Origin: Gammaproteobacteria bacterium | GTDB taxonomy: Bacteria; Pseudomonadota; Gammaproteobacteria; BMS3Bbin11 | Direction of reading: 5' to 3' | Length of the DNA stretch: 28,894 nucleotides | Assembly: GCA_030617565.1 (NCBI GenBank) | Contig: JAUWVE010000003.1 | Span: forward strand, 1 to 28,894 | In this document: one piece after another, positions 1 through 7,869 of the stretch | Layout: each line of letters begins with the position of its first letter | Numbering within the stretch: position 1 is the first letter of the stretch | Made by a program: the position numbers and the translations under genes | Notes under the pieces: model-generated | What the model saw: only the letters and a program-made list of their open reading frames with translations | Databases searched by the model: none | Told to the model about the DNA's origin: nothing

Positions 1-295
1 CAAATGCAACCTTGTTCTCCGCACCAATATTCAGCAACGTGAAATGAAGTTCATCGACAGGACTGACCAGACTATCCTCGATCGCAAAAGGGATCGCAGC
101 CATCAATTTCTGACGGTTCCTGACCGGCATTACCATAGTCCGCGTAATGACCTGCTCACCCGGCACCACTGCCACACAGCGCTGGCCTGCGGAGGGCAGG
201 TCTGACAGCGAGTCGACTTCGCCCGAATCATGGATGCCTTTGCTATCGAGGCTTACCCATTGATGGGGGGGGGTTATTGTGAAATATAAAGTCAA
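1..295 (-). CDS. gspL: Type II secretion system protein L (GspL), N-terminal part, cut by window edge
   Basis: The minus strand from a TTG at 293-295 reads without stops to the window edge, about 98 residues. The stretch VVPGEQVITRTMVMPVRNRQ followed by an acidic ALPFALEE-like motif (here AIPFAIEDSL) and DELHF is typical of the cytoplasmic actin-like domain of GspL, the inner-membrane protein that links the secretion ATPase GspE to the pseudopilus platform. The frame has a TAA just upstream, inside the heptamer repeats, so TTG is the only good start I see. No strong ribosome-binding site precedes it. The tandem array lies directly upstream, so the original 5' end and the link to gspK may have been altered. 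Family assignment is good; the start is uncertain. Confidence 0.72.
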   Translation of the reverse strand, partial: MTLYFTITPPHQWVSLDSKGIHDSGEVDSLSDLPSAGQRCVAVVPGEQVITRTMVMPVRNRQKLMAAIPFAIEDSLVSPVDELHFTLLNIGAENKVAF

Positions 296-301
296 TGTCT
301 C

Positions 302-376
302 AGGTCTTAGGTCTTAGGTCTTAGGTCTTGGGTCTTAGGTCTTAGGTCTTGGGTCTTGGGTCTTAGGTCTTGGGTC
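302..376. repeat. Period-7 tandem array, left part (unit RGGTCTT)
   Basis: About eleven 7-bp units, AGGTCTT or GGGTCTT, run head to tail from 302 to the left end of the insertion sequence. The array continues in the same 7-bp phase on the far side of the IS as GGTCGTA units, so this was one longer array before the IS entered. It lies immediately upstream of the gspL start. Confidence 0.95.
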
Positions 377-416
377 TGTAGTGGTCCAGTAATTCTGTAC
401 CAACCGTTAGGTCTTT

Positions 417-1253
417 TTACGCGATTTTCTTTTCCGCCTGGATGGGCGTTAAGTAATCATTGTAACTGTGTACCCGGTCTGAGTTGTAATATTTGATGTA
501 TCGCATGATGTCTTGTTCCGCCTTGTTGAAGGATGAATAGAATTTCTTAGGCATCCATTCCGACTTAAAACTTCTGAAGCATCGCTCCATGGGTGAATTA
601 TCCCAACAGTTTCCACGGCGGCTCATGCTCTGCTTTATCAGATAACGCCAAAGCTGTTGTTGAAAGACCCGGCTGGTGTAGTGGCACCCTTGATCTGAAT
701 GAAACATCAAACCTTTTGGCCTGCCTCGTAATTCAAACGCCACGCGTAATGCACGCGTCGTTAAGGCTGAATCAGGACTATTCGAACACGCCCAGCCAAC
801 GATACGACGTGCATATAAATCAATCACCAGTGCCAGATATAGCCATTGCGTACCGGACCAGACATAAGTGACATCACCACACCATACCTGATTGGGTTTC
901 TCGACACTAAACTCCCGGTTTAAATGGTTCTCAGCGATATGTGAGGTTTTATCCGCTATTTTGTATCGATGCTTTCTACCCTGCTTGCTGGTGAGTCCGG
1001 CTTCCCGCATAAGGCTACGTGCTTGATGTCGACCAACGGCTTCGCCTTGCTGCTTAAGGGTGCCGGAGATCGTGCGACTGCCTGCCGATTCTCTACTGGC
1101 CTGGTGAATAGCAATGACCCTGGCCTTAAGCCGAGCACGCTTCGGGTTCACCTTATTCGCATGGCGGCGGTGATAATGGTAGCTGCTGCGTTTCATATCA
1201 AAGGCAGATAATAAATCGACTTGTTTATATTGCTCTCTCATATCATTGATCAA
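417..1253 (-). CDS. IS3-family transposase OrfB (DDE integrase core)
   Basis: 278 residues from a TTG. It has an N-terminal HTH_21-like region (about 40-100) and an rve integrase core. The catalytic triad is visible as D in GDVTYVW (about residue 125), D in HSDQG (about 184) and E in NSPMERCFRSFKSEW (about 223). In this family OrfB is normally made as an OrfAB fusion by -1 frameshifting, not from its own start; the frame is open upstream back to the slippery site at 1295-1301, which supports that. The length is normal for the family and no damage is seen. Confidence 0.93.
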   Translation of the reverse strand: MINDMREQYKQVDLLSAFDMKRSSYHYHRRHANKVNPKRARLKARVIAIHQASRESAGSRTISGTLKQQGEAVGRHQARSLMREAGLTSKQGRKHRYKIADKTSHIAENHLNREFSVEKPNQVWCGDVTYVWSGTQWLYLALVIDLYARRIVGWACSNSPDSALTTRALRVAFELRGRPKGLMFHSDQGCHYTSRVFQQQLWRYLIKQSMSRRGNCWDNSPMERCFRSFKSEWMPKKFYSSFNKAEQDIMRYIKYYNSDRVHSYNDYLTPIQAEKKIA

Positions 1254-1558
1254 TTTGAATGTTGATAGCCGTCCGATAGCAAGAGAGCTGAAGCCTTTTT
1301 TAATATCTCTTTCTCCAATTCCAGTTTCTTGATTCTAGCTTGCAGGGCCTGGATCTGCTGCTGGTCAGACGTCAGCGCCCGACTACCTTCAGGCGTCACG
1401 CCACTGCGTTCAGATGCCAGTTGTTTAACCCATCGACGCATGACAGTAGGGGTAACGTCGACAGCATCACAGGCTTCTAAAACCTTGTAACCTTGATCTA
1501 ATACCAGACAGGCGGCCTCTTTCTTGAATTCAGCCGTAAATGTTCTTCGTTTATTCAT
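1250..1558 (-). CDS. IS3-family OrfA (helix-turn-helix, leucine zipper)
   Basis: 102 residues, starting MNKRRTFTAEFKKEAACLVL, the usual HTH_Tnp_1 start of IS3 OrfA proteins that bind the element's ends. A coiled-coil segment near residues 65-92 (IQALQARIKKLELEKEILKKA) is the zipper expected to drive multimerisation. Its last codons overlap the OrfB frame. An AAAAAAG heptamer on the minus strand (plus 1295-1301) lies just after this zipper and is the likely -1 slip site. Confidence 0.92.
   Translation of the reverse strand: MNKRRTFTAEFKKEAACLVLDQGYKVLEACDAVDVTPTVMRRWVKQLASERSGVTPEGSRALTSDQQQIQALQARIKKLELEKEILKKASALLLSDGYQHSN
1295..1301 (-). promoter_or_regulatory. A6G slippery heptamer for -1 frameshift, orfA to orfB
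   Basis: The minus strand reads TTA AAA AAG GCT in the OrfA frame. Slipping back one base gives AAA AAA GGC and an open frame into OrfB. This is the classic programmed frameshift signal of the IS3 family; phase and position both fit. Confidence 0.8.
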
Positions 1559-1625
1559 TTCCTATACCTCTTGATTGGATTATATTAACTCCTATCGTTT
1601 GGTACAGTTTTATTAGACCACTACA

Positions 1626-1671
1626 GGTCGTAGGTCGTAGGTCGTAGGTCGTAGGTCGTAGGTCGTAGGTC
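1626..1671. repeat. Period-7 tandem array, right part (unit GGTCGTA)
   Basis: Six perfect GGTCGTA units plus a partial one. The unit differs from that on the left of the IS (GGTCTTA) by one base, and the phase is continuous if the IS and one GGTC copy are removed. It is followed by degenerate related sequence to about 1710. Confidence 0.93.
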
Positions 1672-1700
1672 AAAAAATAATAAGATCTACGACTTATGAC

Positions 1701-1925
1701 TCAAGACTTTTTCACTTCCCCACTCAACAGCACTTCCTGCTTATCCAGTGACAGGTTGACAGCCGGGTCACTCTGAAACTTGCCAACTCCAATCAGCCAC
1801 AAATCACTACGCGTGATGTAACAGTCATCTTCTTCCGTTCCGGTCATGCTTTCATAAACCCCTGGTGAATTAAAAAATGACAGGCAATCTGATTGATAGA
1901 GGTACCCTGAAAACTTAATAGCAGT
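1701..1925 (-). pseudogene. Unrecognised minus-strand ORF remnant without a convincing start
   Basis: The region 1672-2102 has no clear gene. On the minus strand a frame is open for about 75 codons between a TAA (1926-1928) and a TGA (1701-1703). The C-terminal part reads DLWLIGVGKFQSDPAVNLSL and then KQEVLLSGEVKKS. The only ATG (in YESMTG) would give about 47 residues. By position it could be what remains of a gene upstream of gspL, but it does not look like the gspK C-terminus to me. Near 1891-1908 the strand carries AGGGTACCTCTATCAATC, similar to the ends of the palindromic element described below, so the 5' part may have been replaced. Confidence 0.25.
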
Positions 1926-2102
1926 TTAATTTCTAACATCCATTGTGAAGAATACGGCTCAGGTCATAAAAATAATACCTGACCATATTAATAAACTTTT
2001 TGACATATCCAATGTCGAAGCGTATAGATGTTAATACGATTAAGTCTCATTGAGAGACAGTCCACATAAATTTCTTATATGTGTTTTTAAGGAGGCAAGG
2101 CC

Positions 2103-2663
2103 ATGAAAAGACATTACTTCATTAGTGATAGCCTGGATGAGCTGGATAGCATAGAGCAAAAACTGGAGAACAGGGGTGTACTACGGTCCCAAATCCATGT
2201 TCTAAGCAAAGACGATGCAGGCGTGGAAACGCATAAACACTTACACAATATTGAATCTGTGTTGAAGTTTGATGTTGTGCACGGCACCATGCTTGGAGCT
2301 ATAACCGGGTTAGTCCTTGCCATTGTGACTCTGGCGATCGGTGAGTATACAAATCTCACCGCGACCTATACCTGGACGCCATTTATTTTTCTCGCTGTGG
2401 CCCTGTTCGGCTTCAGTACATGGTTTGGTGGCTACCACGGTATTCAGACACCTCATAAGGATTTCAAAATATTTGAAGGCGAGCTAGACGCAGGCAGACA
2501 TGTATTTTTTGTTGACATCGACAAGGATCAGAAGAACATTCTGAAAGAAGTCGTCAGCGCCCATCCGAAACTAAGAAAAGCCGGTACCGGCACCTCAACA
2601 CCACGCTGGGTAGTCCTTGGACAGGATAAGGTAGTAGATATTGCTACTCACACCTTCCCTTGA
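2103..2663 (+). CDS. Small two-helix inner-membrane protein, possible stress-type family
   Basis: 186 residues with a strong AAGGAGG eight bases before the ATG. The N-terminus (1-35) resembles the short alpha/beta fold of YflT/DUF1269-like stress proteins (RHYFISDSLDELDSIEQKLENRG). Two hydrophobic helices follow, about 60-80 and 91-110, then a soluble C-terminal part of about 75 residues. I know similar uncharacterised proteins in gammaproteobacteria but no established function. It is monocistronic and convergent with the nitrate operon. An upstream stretch of over 300 bp lacks genes. Confidence 0.75.
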   Translation: MKRHYFISDSLDELDSIEQKLENRGVLRSQIHVLSKDDAGVETHKHLHNIESVLKFDVVHGTMLGAITGLVLAIVTLAIGEYTNLTATYTWTPFIFLAVALFGFSTWFGGYHGIQTPHKDFKIFEGELDAGRHVFFVDIDKDQKNILKEVVSAHPKLRKAGTGTSTPRWVVLGQDKVVDIATHTFP

Positions 2664-2712
2664 GTCTGAATATCAGAATGTGTATTGGAGCGAATTGTAA
2701 AAACAGTTCTGA

Positions 2713-2796
2713 GTAGGTTGGCGTTGAGCGTAGCGAAGCCCAACATGTGTTGATGAAAACACCCGTTGTCGGGCTTCATGCTTCAGCCCAGTCTAC
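2713..2796. repeat. REP-like hairpin repeat between convergent genes
   Basis: The outer ends match as an inverted repeat (GTAGGTTGG and, read from the other side, GTAGACTGG). An inner stem pairs GTTGAGCG...with CCCAAC, and a second GC-rich block, GTCGGGCTTCATGCTTCAGC, follows. Palindromes with this kind of GTTGGGCTTCGCTACGCTCAAC core are common interspersed repeats in proteobacteria. It lies between the 3' ends of two convergent genes and may also terminate transcription. Confidence 0.65.
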
Positions 2797-2812
2797 AAAA
2801 GAATATTGCAAT

Positions 2813-4705
2813 CTATTTCCAGCTAACTATCGCTCTAAGCTGCCCTAAAACTTCCTCAATACTCGTGTTACGTATCGTTGCAACGAATGCTTTCAGATCA
2901 AAGGTATGATGGCCTTCATATACCACACCGACCTGTGGCATATCAGCTAGACCGGTATCACGCGCATGTTCAACAAATCCCTTGTTCCGCCAGAAGAATG
3001 CGCCGGGCATGGTGGTAGGTATTACCAGTACATAAAACAGTGCACGCCCGAGAATAGCTGCAGATAGTGCAGTGACCGACAGCAGCCCAAATACAAACGG
3101 GTCTGTAGCAGATGTAAAGACAATACCCGCAGCCAATAATAAACTTACCAGTAACAGGCCATTTCTTAACCAGTAAGAATATCCATAGGTAGTTATCTGT
3201 TCATAACAGGATGCAGCACCTTCATCGCCATTTTTCAGTAAATCATGGGCATGGAAAACCAGCGCAATCATTTCCAGTAATAATCCAGCTGCAATCACAC
3301 TGGCCAACACAGTAGCCAGGTCTTTTGTCATTGCACCGGACAACAAAGCTGCCAGAGCTATCAATATTGGACCCAGGGTCAATCCCGTACTCAGAAAGCT
3401 TGCCCCGGTATGCCAGTGGTTCCAGAATGGCCTGGCTGGAATCCGATACAGCTTATACATAAAGTAGCCGCCTATCACTGCTCCTGCAAGTCCTATAAAA
3501 CCAAACAGGCTGTTCATGAGTGATGCGAAATTACCTGAAAAAAGAGCAAAAAAGGTAAAGCCCGCGAGTCCGGTAAAGAACAGCGACACCCCGGCAATTT
3601 CACGACTGACCGGTGACCAGCGCAGGTTATAAAAGCCCCGATAAAAACGGTGCGGTTTACCCAGATGCATGTTCAGTTTAAATAGTCCAAAGCCCATTAC
3701 AACAAGACTTATTCCCAATATCGGCATATATCCTTTGCTGGCAGTAAATATTGTTATGGGATCAACCATGCCCCATACACCAGCAAGCAGAAGCACAAAA
3801 GCACCCATTACGGCCTGAGCACAGAGGGTAAATGCTATGTGTGCATTTTCATGCGAGCCGAGTAACTTTTTCAGATTCCACTCACGCCTGAAACCATGTT
3901 TGGGGTCAACTGCAGGATTGAAAGCGCCATCGTTTTCTCTGCGGTGATATTTCAGGGCAGTACTATCTACCCTTTTCATATCACGCTGCGTCGTGCGTGT
4001 CTGTTGAAAGCGAATATTCGGATGAGTGATATCTGCGCGAGGAAAGCCTGGTATCTCACTTTTGGCCTGTGACCGGCCTTCCGGGATATTTTCGATCACA
4101 CCAAAGTCGAGCGCATTGCCAAGACAAGCCGCAACACAGGAGGGTTTTAAGCCCACTTCCAGCCGGTCCACACACATGTTGCACTTTGATACCTGTCCCT
4201 TTACCGGATCAAGTTGAGGTGCGTTGTAAGGGCATACCCAGGTGCAATATCCACAACCAAAACAGATGTCAGGATCTTGCAGCACCGCACCATATTCAGC
4301 AAACTTGGTATAAGCCCGCGTCGGACAGCCCTTCAGACAGACCGGGTCATCGCAATGATTACAAGCCATGGATATATTGAGCCGTTGATAGTCAGGATAT
4401 GTACCACCCTCGACAAAGCCGACCGAACGAAATGCAATATGTGCCGGATTATCATTCTTCTCACTGCAGGCCGCTTCACAGGCATGACAGGCGATACAGT
4501 TATCGGCATTAAAGAAAAAACCATGCTGCTTATATCGATTTGGGTTCTCGCCTACTTCAGCATCATTATTGATATTCAGACTACTGCCGAATAGCGCATC
4601 ACCTTCCGTGACTATCTCGATAGGTTTGCCATAGCGATTTGATTCCTGGGATTCTTTATCCGTCAGAAGAGCATAATCAGGTTCGTTGTCACGTCTTGTA
4701 TACAT
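2813..4705 (-). CDS. Fused four-[4Fe-4S] ferredoxin subunit and DmsC-type membrane anchor, nitrate reductase partner
   Basis: 630 residues. Residues 65-200 carry four cysteine clusters of the DmsB type: C70/73/76/80, C115/118/123/127, C148/151/154/158 and C175/178/190/194. After a charged linker, about eight hydrophobic helices from residue 285 to 600 resemble DmsC, the quinol-oxidising anchor of DMSO-reductase-like enzymes. DmsB and DmsC are usually separate; here they are one chain. It follows nasA by 77 bp in the same operon. I infer that it passes electrons from the quinol pool to NasA, giving a membrane-tethered cytoplasmic nitrate reductase. No Tat signal is seen. The start has no good ribosome-binding site and is preceded by period-7 repeats. 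Confidence 0.85.
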   Translation of the reverse strand: MYTRRDNEPDYALLTDKESQESNRYGKPIEIVTEGDALFGSSLNINNDAEVGENPNRYKQHGFFFNADNCIACHACEAACSEKNDNPAHIAFRSVGFVEGGTYPDYQRLNISMACNHCDDPVCLKGCPTRAYTKFAEYGAVLQDPDICFGCGYCTWVCPYNAPQLDPVKGQVSKCNMCVDRLEVGLKPSCVAACLGNALDFGVIENIPEGRSQAKSEIPGFPRADITHPNIRFQQTRTTQRDMKRVDSTALKYHRRENDGAFNPAVDPKHGFRREWNLKKLLGSHENAHIAFTLCAQAVMGAFVLLLAGVWGMVDPITIFTASKGYMPILGISLVVMGFGLFKLNMHLGKPHRFYRGFYNLRWSPVSREIAGVSLFFTGLAGFTFFALFSGNFASLMNSLFGFIGLAGAVIGGYFMYKLYRIPARPFWNHWHTGASFLSTGLTLGPILIALAALLSGAMTKDLATVLASVIAAGLLLEMIALVFHAHDLLKNGDEGAASCYEQITTYGYSYWLRNGLLLVSLLLAAGIVFTSATDPFVFGLLSVTALSAAILGRALFYVLVIPTTMPGAFFWRNKGFVEHARDTGLADMPQVGVVYEGHHTFDLKAFVATIRNTSIEEVLGQLRAIVSWK

Positions 4706-4706
4706 A

Positions 4707-4745
4707 AAGTTTTACGATTTACGATTTAGGATTTAGGATTTAGGT
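4707..4745. repeat. Short period-7 array directly before the DmsBC-like start
   Basis: On the minus strand the units read TAAATCC, TAAATCC, TAAATCG, TAAATCG, TAAAACT and run up to the ATG. Related AT-rich motifs (TACGTAATAC) continue to about 4777. The sequence occupies the place where a ribosome-binding site would be. Confidence 0.75.
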
Positions 4746-4782
4746 CTTACGTAATACATAACACGTAATACGTAACACTGAT

Positions 4783-6987
4783 TTAAAACGTCCTCATCTC
4801 CATACTTAATTGTGCCGCGGCCTGTTGATCCTCAATCCGTTCAATCCTGACTGCAGATTGCTTATAGGCTGGCTGCCGTGAATGCGGATCCAGCAAACCC
4901 AGCGTTAATCGATTCGCACAATCATGAAAATGGAACGGCAGGAAAATACTGTTCTTACTGACGCGCTGAGTCGGCATTGCAATGACGACGGCATCAGAAC
5001 GTCTCGAAACCAGTCGCACATAATCGCCACGGTTTATTCCCAGTTCAATAGCTGCATCGGGATTTATTTCTATGAATGGGACAGGGCTGTACTTGTTGTT
5101 GTCACCAATCTTGCCGGTCTTCGACCGGCCATGCCAATGCTCAATCAGGCGACCGGTATTCAGCCAGTAAGGAAACTTCTCATCAGGCACTTCATTGTTA
5201 TCAATGAAGGGCAGGGGGATCAATTTTGCCTTGCCATCTGTATATCTAAACTTGGCATCTTCGGTATACAGACGCTTGCCACCAGAGGGAGGTATCTCAC
5301 CTTTTTCGACCTGTTGTTCAGTATATGGCCACTGGATGCCACGGTTCTTTTCTATCAGCTCGTGATTCATGCCCGTGATGTCTGCCAGCCTGCCTCTGGA
5401 TAACTCGGCCATTTCAAGAAATATGTCTGCTGCCTCAGCTGGAAAGGAAACCTTATCATCCGTATTAAATCGTTTAGCCATTTGATTAAATATCCACAGA
5501 TCAGGCTTCGCCTGTCCTGGCGGAGGTGATATGGGTTTGACCAGATTGACGCGTCGCTCGGTATTGGTCATCACACCTTCTTTTTCAGCCCAGGTGCCTG
5601 CGGGCAGAAAGACATGTGCATACTGGGCACTCTCTGTATCCTCGTAGCAGTCTTGAATCGCACAGAATTCGAGACTTTCCATCGCTTTGCGTACACGAGC
5701 CGTATCAGGCAATGAGGACAGCGGGTTGGTTGCAATCAACCATAAGCCCTTTATTTGCCCTGTCTCAATCGCATGATAGATATCGGTCTGAAACATGCCA
5801 CGTTGTTTCGGGAAAAACTCCTCGTCAATTCCCCAGAATTTTGCAATTTCTTTGCGGTCATCCGCATTCTCAAGATAACGATGATTGGGCAGGCCGGAAC
5901 AGGATGACCATTCCCTGGTACCCATCGCATTGCACTGGCCGGTAATCGATAAACTGGTGCCTCCGGGTTTACCAATATTGCCCGTGATTAATGACAGGTT
6001 GTTTATGCCTACGACACCGTCAGATCCATGGGTAGATTGATTGATACCCATCGTCCAGATCGACATTGAGGCATCGGCAGTAGCGTATAGTCTCGCCACA
6101 TCACGTATTGTGTCTTCATCAATACCGGTAATTTTTGCCGCCATTACCGGATTGTACAGAGCGACTTCCGCTTCCAGTTCAGCTATGCCGTTTGTATTGG
6201 CTTCAATATAGCGACGATCTTCCAGCCCCAGATCAAAGATGACATGCATCATGGCATTCATCAGCACCACATCGGTGCCGGGTGTAATGGCTAAATGTTT
6301 ATGCGCGTTCTGCGCCAGCATAGTGACCCGGGGGTCTATTACAACGAGAGGGAATCCCCGCTTTTCCTGCGCCTCTTTCATGCGCCAGTAGATGATCGGA
6401 TGTTGCTCAGGCAAATTTGAGCCCCAGGCAAACAAACAATCGGTATGCTCAAAATCTTCGTAGCAGCCCGGCGGGCCATCGGAGCCGAAGGAACGCTTGT
6501 AACCGGAAACTGCCGAGGCCATGCAAAGCGTGGTATTGCCGTCGTAGTTGTTGGTACCGATCAGACCACGTGTCAGCTTTCCCAGGGTATAGAACTCTTC
6601 GGTCAACATCTGCCCGGTGGAAATTATGGCAAAAGAATCGCGTCCGTATTTTTCCTGTATACGTTTGATTTCATCATGCGTCCGATCCAGCGCCGACTCC
6701 CAGTCCGTCGCCTGCCAGGGCTGATGCCACTGATCGCGAATTAAGGGTTCAGTACCGCGACCGGCAGAATCAAACAGCTCATGTTCAAAGATGCCTTTCA
6801 GGCATAGCTTACCGCGATTCACATCGGCATCGGCAACACCGCGGGAAGACACAGGTTTACCGTCTGCATTTAGACCTACCTCAATCGAGCAACCTGTAGA
6901 ACAATAACCGCAAGTGGCGTATTGCCACTCCACTATGCCCTTATCGGCTATCTTAATTGGGTTTTTCTGTGTTCGTCCAAACAGCAT
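4783..6987 (-). CDS. nasA: Assimilatory nitrate reductase catalytic subunit, molybdopterin type
   Basis: 734 residues, a bis-MGD molybdopterin oxidoreductase of the NasA/NarB/NapA group. The N-terminal [4Fe-4S] ligands are C26, C29, C33 and C62 (CGYCSTGC ... KLCLKG). C155 in LCMASAVSGYKR is the expected molybdenum ligand. There is no twin-arginine signal, so it should be cytoplasmic and reduce nitrate to nitrite. The C-terminus stops after the molydopterin-dinucleotide-binding domain; the extra C-terminal [2Fe-2S] domain of some NasA proteins is absent. With nirBD upstream and the ferredoxin/anchor fusion downstream, its electron source is probably the fusion and not a flavoprotein. Ribosome-binding sequence GGGAT precedes the ATG. 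Confidence 0.92.
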   Translation of the reverse strand: MLFGRTQKNPIKIADKGIVEWQYATCGYCSTGCSIEVGLNADGKPVSSRGVADADVNRGKLCLKGIFEHELFDSAGRGTEPLIRDQWHQPWQATDWESALDRTHDEIKRIQEKYGRDSFAIISTGQMLTEEFYTLGKLTRGLIGTNNYDGNTTLCMASAVSGYKRSFGSDGPPGCYEDFEHTDCLFAWGSNLPEQHPIIYWRMKEAQEKRGFPLVVIDPRVTMLAQNAHKHLAITPGTDVVLMNAMMHVIFDLGLEDRRYIEANTNGIAELEAEVALYNPVMAAKITGIDEDTIRDVARLYATADASMSIWTMGINQSTHGSDGVVGINNLSLITGNIGKPGGTSLSITGQCNAMGTREWSSCSGLPNHRYLENADDRKEIAKFWGIDEEFFPKQRGMFQTDIYHAIETGQIKGLWLIATNPLSSLPDTARVRKAMESLEFCAIQDCYEDTESAQYAHVFLPAGTWAEKEGVMTNTERRVNLVKPISPPPGQAKPDLWIFNQMAKRFNTDDKVSFPAEAADIFLEMAELSRGRLADITGMNHELIEKNRGIQWPYTEQQVEKGEIPPSGGKRLYTEDAKFRYTDGKAKLIPLPFIDNNEVPDEKFPYWLNTGRLIEHWHGRSKTGKIGDNNKYSPVPFIEINPDAAIELGINRGDYVRLVSRRSDAVVIAMPTQRVSKNSIFLPFHFHDCANRLTLGLLDPHSRQPAYKQSAVRIERIEDQQAAAQLSMEMRTF

Positions 6988-7025
6988 GGCAAATCCCAGG
7001 TTACTAATTCAAGCCAGGCTGAAAT

Positions 7026-7475
7026 TTACAGTTCAGCTAAATTTTTATGAAAAATTGCCTTGTGCACATCACCAAGGCTCAACATGCCGATGACACAGCC
7101 GTCTTCAGCAACAGGAATGCGGCGGAAACGGTGGCGCACCATGACTGTCGCTGCACGCAGGATGTGCATTTCCGGCGGGACTGTCTTTACCCCTTTGGTC
7201 ATGACATCAGAGACCTTCATGGAGAGCACACTCTTGTATTGCCCCATCATTTCATCGAGATCAATGCTGGCGAAACCTTCCATCAGATCATCCAGGCTAG
7301 GAAATAATTTGTGCAAAAGATCCTTTTCGGCAATGATCCCCAGCAAATTGTTGTCATCGTCAACAACTGGCAGTCCGCTGTAGCGATACAGGCACATTAA
7401 AGATGCGACTTCGACCAGTTTTGTATCCGGACTCACTGTTTTTACCGAGCTGGACATAATTTCCCTTACCTGCAT
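7026..7475 (-). CDS. CBS-domain-pair protein in the nitrate operon
   Basis: 149 residues made almost entirely of two CBS domains (about 1-60 and 85-145), starting MQVREIMSSSVKTVSPDTKL. CBS pairs bind adenine nucleotides or similar ligands and usually regulate a partner. AGGAG lies eight bases before the ATG. It sits between nirD and nasA (41 and 38 bp gaps), so it is almost surely co-transcribed. A role as an energy- or ligand-sensing regulator of nitrate reduction is an inference from position only. Confidence 0.85.
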   Translation of the reverse strand: MQVREIMSSSVKTVSPDTKLVEVASLMCLYRYSGLPVVDDDNNLLGIIAEKDLLHKLFPSLDDLMEGFASIDLDEMMGQYKSVLSMKVSDVMTKGVKTVPPEMHILRAATVMVRHRFRRIPVAEDGCVIGMLSLGDVHKAIFHKNLAEL

Positions 7476-7516
7476 GATTTCTCTCCTGTTCTATAAATTG
7501 GCATTGTAAACATGAG

Positions 7517-7867
7517 TTACTTATCACACCCACCGTCTGGCTGCATTGATATAAACACTTTATCTCCCTCAATTTTGACAGGGTACGTCGGTGCACAGCC
7601 TTCATCGGGCGCAACGGCTTCACCATTATGCAGCTCTATACACCAGTTATGCATCGGGCAGGTTACAGTCTTACCGTAAACAATCCCTTCAGACAAAGGG
7701 CCACCTTTGTGAGGGCAACGGTTCAATAATGCAAAGACTTCATTATCTGAATTTCGGAAAACAGCGATGTCACCCTCTGCCCGTTTAACCACACGTGAGC
7801 CCAGTTGGGGTATATCATCCACTTTTCCGACTTCAATCCATTCACCATTTTTAACAATATTATTCAT
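7517..7867 (-). CDS. nirD: Nitrite reductase small subunit, Rieske-type
   Basis: 116 residues with the Rieske [2Fe-2S] ligands C51/H53 (CPHKGG) and C70/H73 (CPMHNW), spaced as in the NirD family. It is the small subunit of NADH-dependent assimilatory nitrite reductase. Its TAGGAG ribosome-binding sequence is inside the last codons of nirB, and the genes are separated by two bases, so translation is probably coupled. Confidence 0.95.
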   Translation of the reverse strand: MNNIVKNGEWIEVGKVDDIPQLGSRVVKRAEGDIAVFRNSDNEVFALLNRCPHKGGPLSEGIVYGKTVTCPMHNWCIELHNGEAVAPDEGCAPTYPVKIEGDKVFISMQPDGGCDK

Positions 7868-7869
7868 GT

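Larger units (their letters stand above)
377..1625 (-). mobile_element. Complete IS3-family insertion sequence, 1249 bp
   Basis: The terminal inverted repeats are about 25 bp. The left end (377-401) starts TGTAGTGGTCCAGTAATT and ends CTGTACC; the right end (1601-1625, read inward) starts TGTAGTGGTCTAATAAAA and ends CTGTACC. The element holds orfA and orfB in overlapping -1 phase with an A6G slippery heptamer. It is flanked by a 4-bp direct repeat GGTC (373-376 and 1626-1629), which could be a target duplication, but the target is itself a repeat, so this is ambiguous. Both ORFs are intact, so the copy looks potentially active and recent. Confidence 0.95.

Noticed and set aside
593..1211. Plus-strand ORFs inside the IS
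   Set aside because: They are shadows of the transposase frames and carry no domain.
302..1671. Could the 7-bp array be a CRISPR array
   Set aside because: Units are 7 bp with no spacers and no cas genes nearby.
1891..1908. AGGGTACCTCTATCAATC on the minus strand as a sixth copy end of the palindromic family
   Set aside because: One mismatch in the core and a divergent tail, with no centre block; kept only as a note in the remnant ORF entry.
4924..5403. Long plus-strand ORF opposite nasA
   Set aside because: Shadow of nasA; no ribosome-binding site and no recognisable protein.
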